From positions 372,001-436,000 of the forward strand of contig NZ_BNBZ01000003.1 of assembly GCF_014656215.1 (NCBI RefSeq): a stretch of 64,000 nucleotides of DNA, read 5' to 3'. The stretch comes from Streptomyces zaomyceticus (lineage in GTDB: Bacteria; Actinomycetota; Actinomycetes; Streptomycetales; Streptomycetaceae). Made by a program: the position numbers and the translations under genes. The notes beneath the pieces are model-generated. The model searched no databases, was not told the origin of the DNA, and saw only the letters and a program-made list of their open reading frames with translations. Positions 61,821 to 64,000 of the stretch are shown here, in pieces (position 1 is the stretch's first letter; each line of letters starts with the position of its first letter).

Positions 61821-63008
61821 GTGACCACGGCCCAAGCCCGTCATGAACTCGACGTCCAGCCGTCGCCGCTCGCCCTGCTCCTGCTCGGCCGGGAGGCCGA
61901 CCCGAAGAGCGAGCGCGGCGTGGAGTGCCCCGGCGATCTGCCCTCGCCCTCCGACCCCGACCTCGTGGAGCGCGCCCGCGCGGCCAAGGAGAAGCTCGGG
62001 GACAAGGTCTTCGTGCTCGGCCACCACTACCAGCGCGACGAGGTCATCCAGTTCGCCGACGTCACCGGCGACTCCTTCAAGCTCGCGCGCGACGCGGCGG
62101 CCAAGCCCTCGGCCGAGTACATCGTCTTCTGCGGCGTGCACTTCATGGCGGAGTCGGCCGACATCCTGACCGGCGACGAGCAGAAGGTCGTCCTGCCCGA
62201 CCTCGCGGCCGGCTGTTCGATGGCCGACATGGCCACCGCCGAGCAGGTCGCCGAGTGCTGGGACGTGTTGACCGAGGCCGGCGTCGCCGATCAGGTCGTG
62301 CCCGTCTCGTACATGAACTCCTCGGCCGACATCAAGGCCTTCACCGGTAAGCACGGGGGCACGATCTGCACCTCGTCCAACGCCGAGCGGGCCCTGAACT
62401 GGGCCTTCGAGCAGGGGGAGAAGGTGCTGTTCCTGCCGGACCAGCACCTGGGCCGCAACACCGCCGTACGCGACATGGGCATGTCCCTCGACGACTGCGT
62501 TCTGTACAACCCGCACAAGCCGAACGGCGGCCTGACCGTCGAGCAGCTGCGCGACGCCAAGATGATCCTGTGGCGGGGTCACTGCTCCGTGCACGGCCGC
62601 TTCTCGCTGGAGTCGGTCGAGGACGTCCGCGCGCGCATCCCCGGGGTCAACGTGCTCGTCCACCCCGAGTGCCGGCACGAGGTCGTCGCCGCCGCGGACT
62701 ACGTGGGCTCGACCGAGTACATCATCAACACCCTGGAGGCGGCCCCGGCCGGTTCCAAGTGGGCGATCGGCACGGAGCTGAACCTGGTCCGGCGGCTGGC
62801 GAACCGATTCGCCGACCAGGACAAGGAGATCGTCTTCCTCGACAAGACGGTCTGCTTCTGCTCGACCATGAACCGCATCGACCTGCCGCACCTGGTGTGG
62901 ACCCTGGAGTCCCTGGCCGAGGGCAACCTCGTCAACCAGATCCAGGTCGACAAGGAGACGGAGAGCTTCGCGAAGCTCGCCCTGGAGCGGATGCTCGCTC
63001 TGCCGTAG
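61821..63008 (+). CDS. nadA: Quinolinate synthase
   Basis: A 395-residue [4Fe-4S] enzyme that condenses iminoaspartate with dihydroxyacetone phosphate in NAD synthesis. Conserved elements are LGHHYQRDEVIQFADVTGDS near 70, FCGVHFMAESADIL near 107 with a cluster Cys, SYMNSSADIKAFTG near 165, ILWRGHCSVHG near 253, HPECRHEVV near 282, and CFCSTMNRIDL near 350 with the last cluster Cys. GTG 61821 has AAAGGG upstream; an in-frame GTG at 61812 is an alternative. The nadB and nadC genes are not in the window. Confidence 0.96.
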   Translation: MTTAQARHELDVQPSPLALLLLGREADPKSERGVECPGDLPSPSDPDLVERARAAKEKLGDKVFVLGHHYQRDEVIQFADVTGDSFKLARDAAAKPSAEYIVFCGVHFMAESADILTGDEQKVVLPDLAAGCSMADMATAEQVAECWDVLTEAGVADQVVPVSYMNSSADIKAFTGKHGGTICTSSNAERALNWAFEQGEKVLFLPDQHLGRNTAVRDMGMSLDDCVLYNPHKPNGGLTVEQLRDAKMILWRGHCSVHGRFSLESVEDVRARIPGVNVLVHPECRHEVVAAADYVGSTEYIINTLEAAPAGSKWAIGTELNLVRRLANRFADQDKEIVFLDKTVCFCSTMNRIDLPHLVWTLESLAEGNLVNQIQVDKETESFAKLALERMLALP

Positions 63009-63022
63009 CGGTTCTCCCCCGA

Positions 63023-63067
63023 TACGCCCGAAGGGCGCCCCGCGGTGTGCGGGGCGCCCTTCGGCGT
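63023..63067 (+). terminator. Terminator after nadA
   Basis: A long stem (about 20 bp with one bulged C) pairs TACGCCCGAAGGGCGCCCCG with the mirrored 3' arm around GGTGT. It starts 15 bp after the nadA stop and ends just before the convergent RND gene. Confidence 0.82.
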
Positions 63068-63078
63068 ATGCGCGCTTC

Positions 63079-64000
63079 CTAGACGTCCAGCGCGTCCAGC
63101 AGGGACGTGTCCGTGTTCGCCTCGGTGGGCTGCTCCGGGACCTCCGCCCCGTTCTTCTTCGCCGCCTTCTTCTTCGCCCGGCGGTCCTTGCGGAGCTCCA
63201 CCATCGCGTAGAGCGTCGGGACGAGGAGGAGGGTCAGCAGCGTCGAGGTGATCAGACCGCCGATCACCACCACGGCCAGCGGCTGGGCGATGAAGCCGCC
63301 CTCGCCGGTGATGCCGAGCGCCATCGGCAGCAGGGCGAAGATCGTCGCCAGGGCGGTCATCAGGATCGGGCGGAGCCGGTGCCGGCCGCCCTCGATCACC
63401 GCTTCGACGACACCGAGCCCCTGCGCCCGGTACTGGTTGATCAGGTCGATCAGGACGATCGCGTTGGTGACGACGATGCCGATCAGCATCAGCATGCCGA
63501 TCATCGCCGGGACGCCCATCGCGGTGTCGGTGATCACCAGGAGGCCGATCGCGCCGGTCGCCGCGAACGGGATCGAGACCAGCAGGATCAGCGGCTGGAT
63601 CAGCGACCTGAAGGTGGCCACCAGCAGCATGAAGACGATCGCGACGGCCGCGAGCATCGCCAGGAACAGGTTGAGGAAGGCCTCGTTCTGGTCCTCGGAG
63701 ACACCGCCGATGGTGGCGGTGGCGCCCTCGGGCAGGTCGAGCGCGCCGATCTTCGACTGGAGGGTGGCGCTCACCGCGCCGGTGTTGTCGCCGACCGGCT
63801 TGGCGGTGATCGTCGCGGCGCGGGCGCCGTCGATCCGCGTCATGGACACCGGGCCGGGGACGAGCTCGACGGTGGCGATGTCGCCCAGCCTGACCGGCCC
63901 GAGCGGCAGGGCCTTGAGCCCGGCCAGGGTGGTGACCGGCTTCGCCGAGGTGATGAGGACGTCCCGCTCGCTGTCGTTAAGGATCGCCTTGGCGGTCGGG
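63079..64000 (-). CDS. RND efflux permease, C-terminal part
   Basis: At least 307 residues are seen; the gene enters from the right edge, so its start is missing. Membrane helices alternate with the family motifs of the AcrB/HAE1 group: EAFLNLFLAMLAAVAIVFML, LVSIPFAATGAIGLL, MIGMLMLIGIVVTNAIVLID and RHRLRPILMTALATIFALLP. The last two are the repeats around helices 10-11. The preceding extracytoplasmic part (VRLGDIATVELVPGPVSM) fits the porter domain. A Lys-rich and acidic tail ends the protein. It probably exports hydrophobic compounds by proton exchange. Confidence 0.88.
   Translation of the reverse strand, partial: PTAKAILNDSERDVLITSAKPVTTLAGLKALPLGPVRLGDIATVELVPGPVSMTRIDGARAATITAKPVGDNTGAVSATLQSKIGALDLPEGATATIGGVSEDQNEAFLNLFLAMLAAVAIVFMLLVATFRSLIQPLILLVSIPFAATGAIGLLVITDTAMGVPAMIGMLMLIGIVVTNAIVLIDLINQYRAQGLGVVEAVIEGGRHRLRPILMTALATIFALLPMALGITGEGGFIAQPLAVVVIGGLITSTLLTLLLVPTLYAMVELRKDRRAKKKAAKKNGAEVPEQPTEANTDTSLLDALDV

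Overview
The window is GC-rich (roughly 70-73% G+C) actinobacterial chromosome and almost certainly comes from a Streptomyces. The evidence is high third-position GC in every credible gene, many GTG and TTG starts, actinobacterial-only gene fusions and families, and a gene order that I recognise as the conserved core block around SCO2102-SCO2164 of S. coelicolor. Much of the same order is also found in Mycobacterium tuberculosis (roughly Rv2172c to Rv2204c). I see no prophage, transposase, CRISPR array, rRNA or tRNA.

Left part (1-11.9 kb): a membrane protein cut by the window edge, metF, thiE, an Rv2175c-like DNA-binding protein, a ferredoxin-reductase-like flavoprotein, then a TPP riboswitch driving thiO-thiS-thiG. 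These are followed by a four-PASTA Ser/Thr kinase, endonuclease IV, a His-rich DUF4396 membrane protein behind a CsoR-like copper operator, a sulfite-oxidase-like protein, and a bacterioferritin/Bfd pair in which bfd sits behind a DmdR/DtxR iron box.

12-36 kb: class II DAHP synthase is divergent from a large amidase carrying C-terminal repeats. A fused anthranilate synthase follows, behind a leader peptide with three Trp codons and an attenuator. Next come a D-lactate-dehydrogenase-like gene, a two-component system, a PlsC acyltransferase and hydrolase pair, glucokinase with its upstream DUF5304 partner, an ArsA-like ATPase with an altered P-loop, an SRPBCC protein, a metallophosphoesterase, a long-chain acyl-CoA ligase, a PimB'-like mannosyltransferase, a GT87 membrane glycosyltransferase, and a divergent MATE/PadR pair.

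36-64 kb: a zinc-protease-like lipoprotein, tandem NlpC/P60 hydrolases, and a group of NYN protein, zinc ribbon, rhomboid and stand-alone RAM protein. After these come a class V aminotransferase behind a SAM-IV-type riboswitch, trpD, and the aerobic respiratory chain (ctaE-qcrCAB and ctaC-ctaD-ctaF) split by an L,D-transpeptidase and an atypical receiver protein. The block ends with a cysteine desulfurase-TusA fusion, an adenosine-kinase-like gene, a secreted protein, an IscA/ErpA-type carrier, nadA and the end of an RND efflux permease.

The genes join several themes: thiamine and folate supply, aromatic amino acid synthesis (aroH, trpE, trpD), iron and copper handling feeding the cytochrome bcc-aa3 chain, Fe-S and sulfur trafficking (desulfurases, TusA, ErpA, NadA), and envelope assembly (PimB', GT87, NlpC, L,D-transpeptidase, amidase, PASTA kinase). 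The most unusual non-coding feature is a family of hairpin-built intergenic elements. Two near-identical composite copies lie in opposite orientation (about 27.7-28.0 and 57.7-58.15 kb), and a single-module copy follows thiG.
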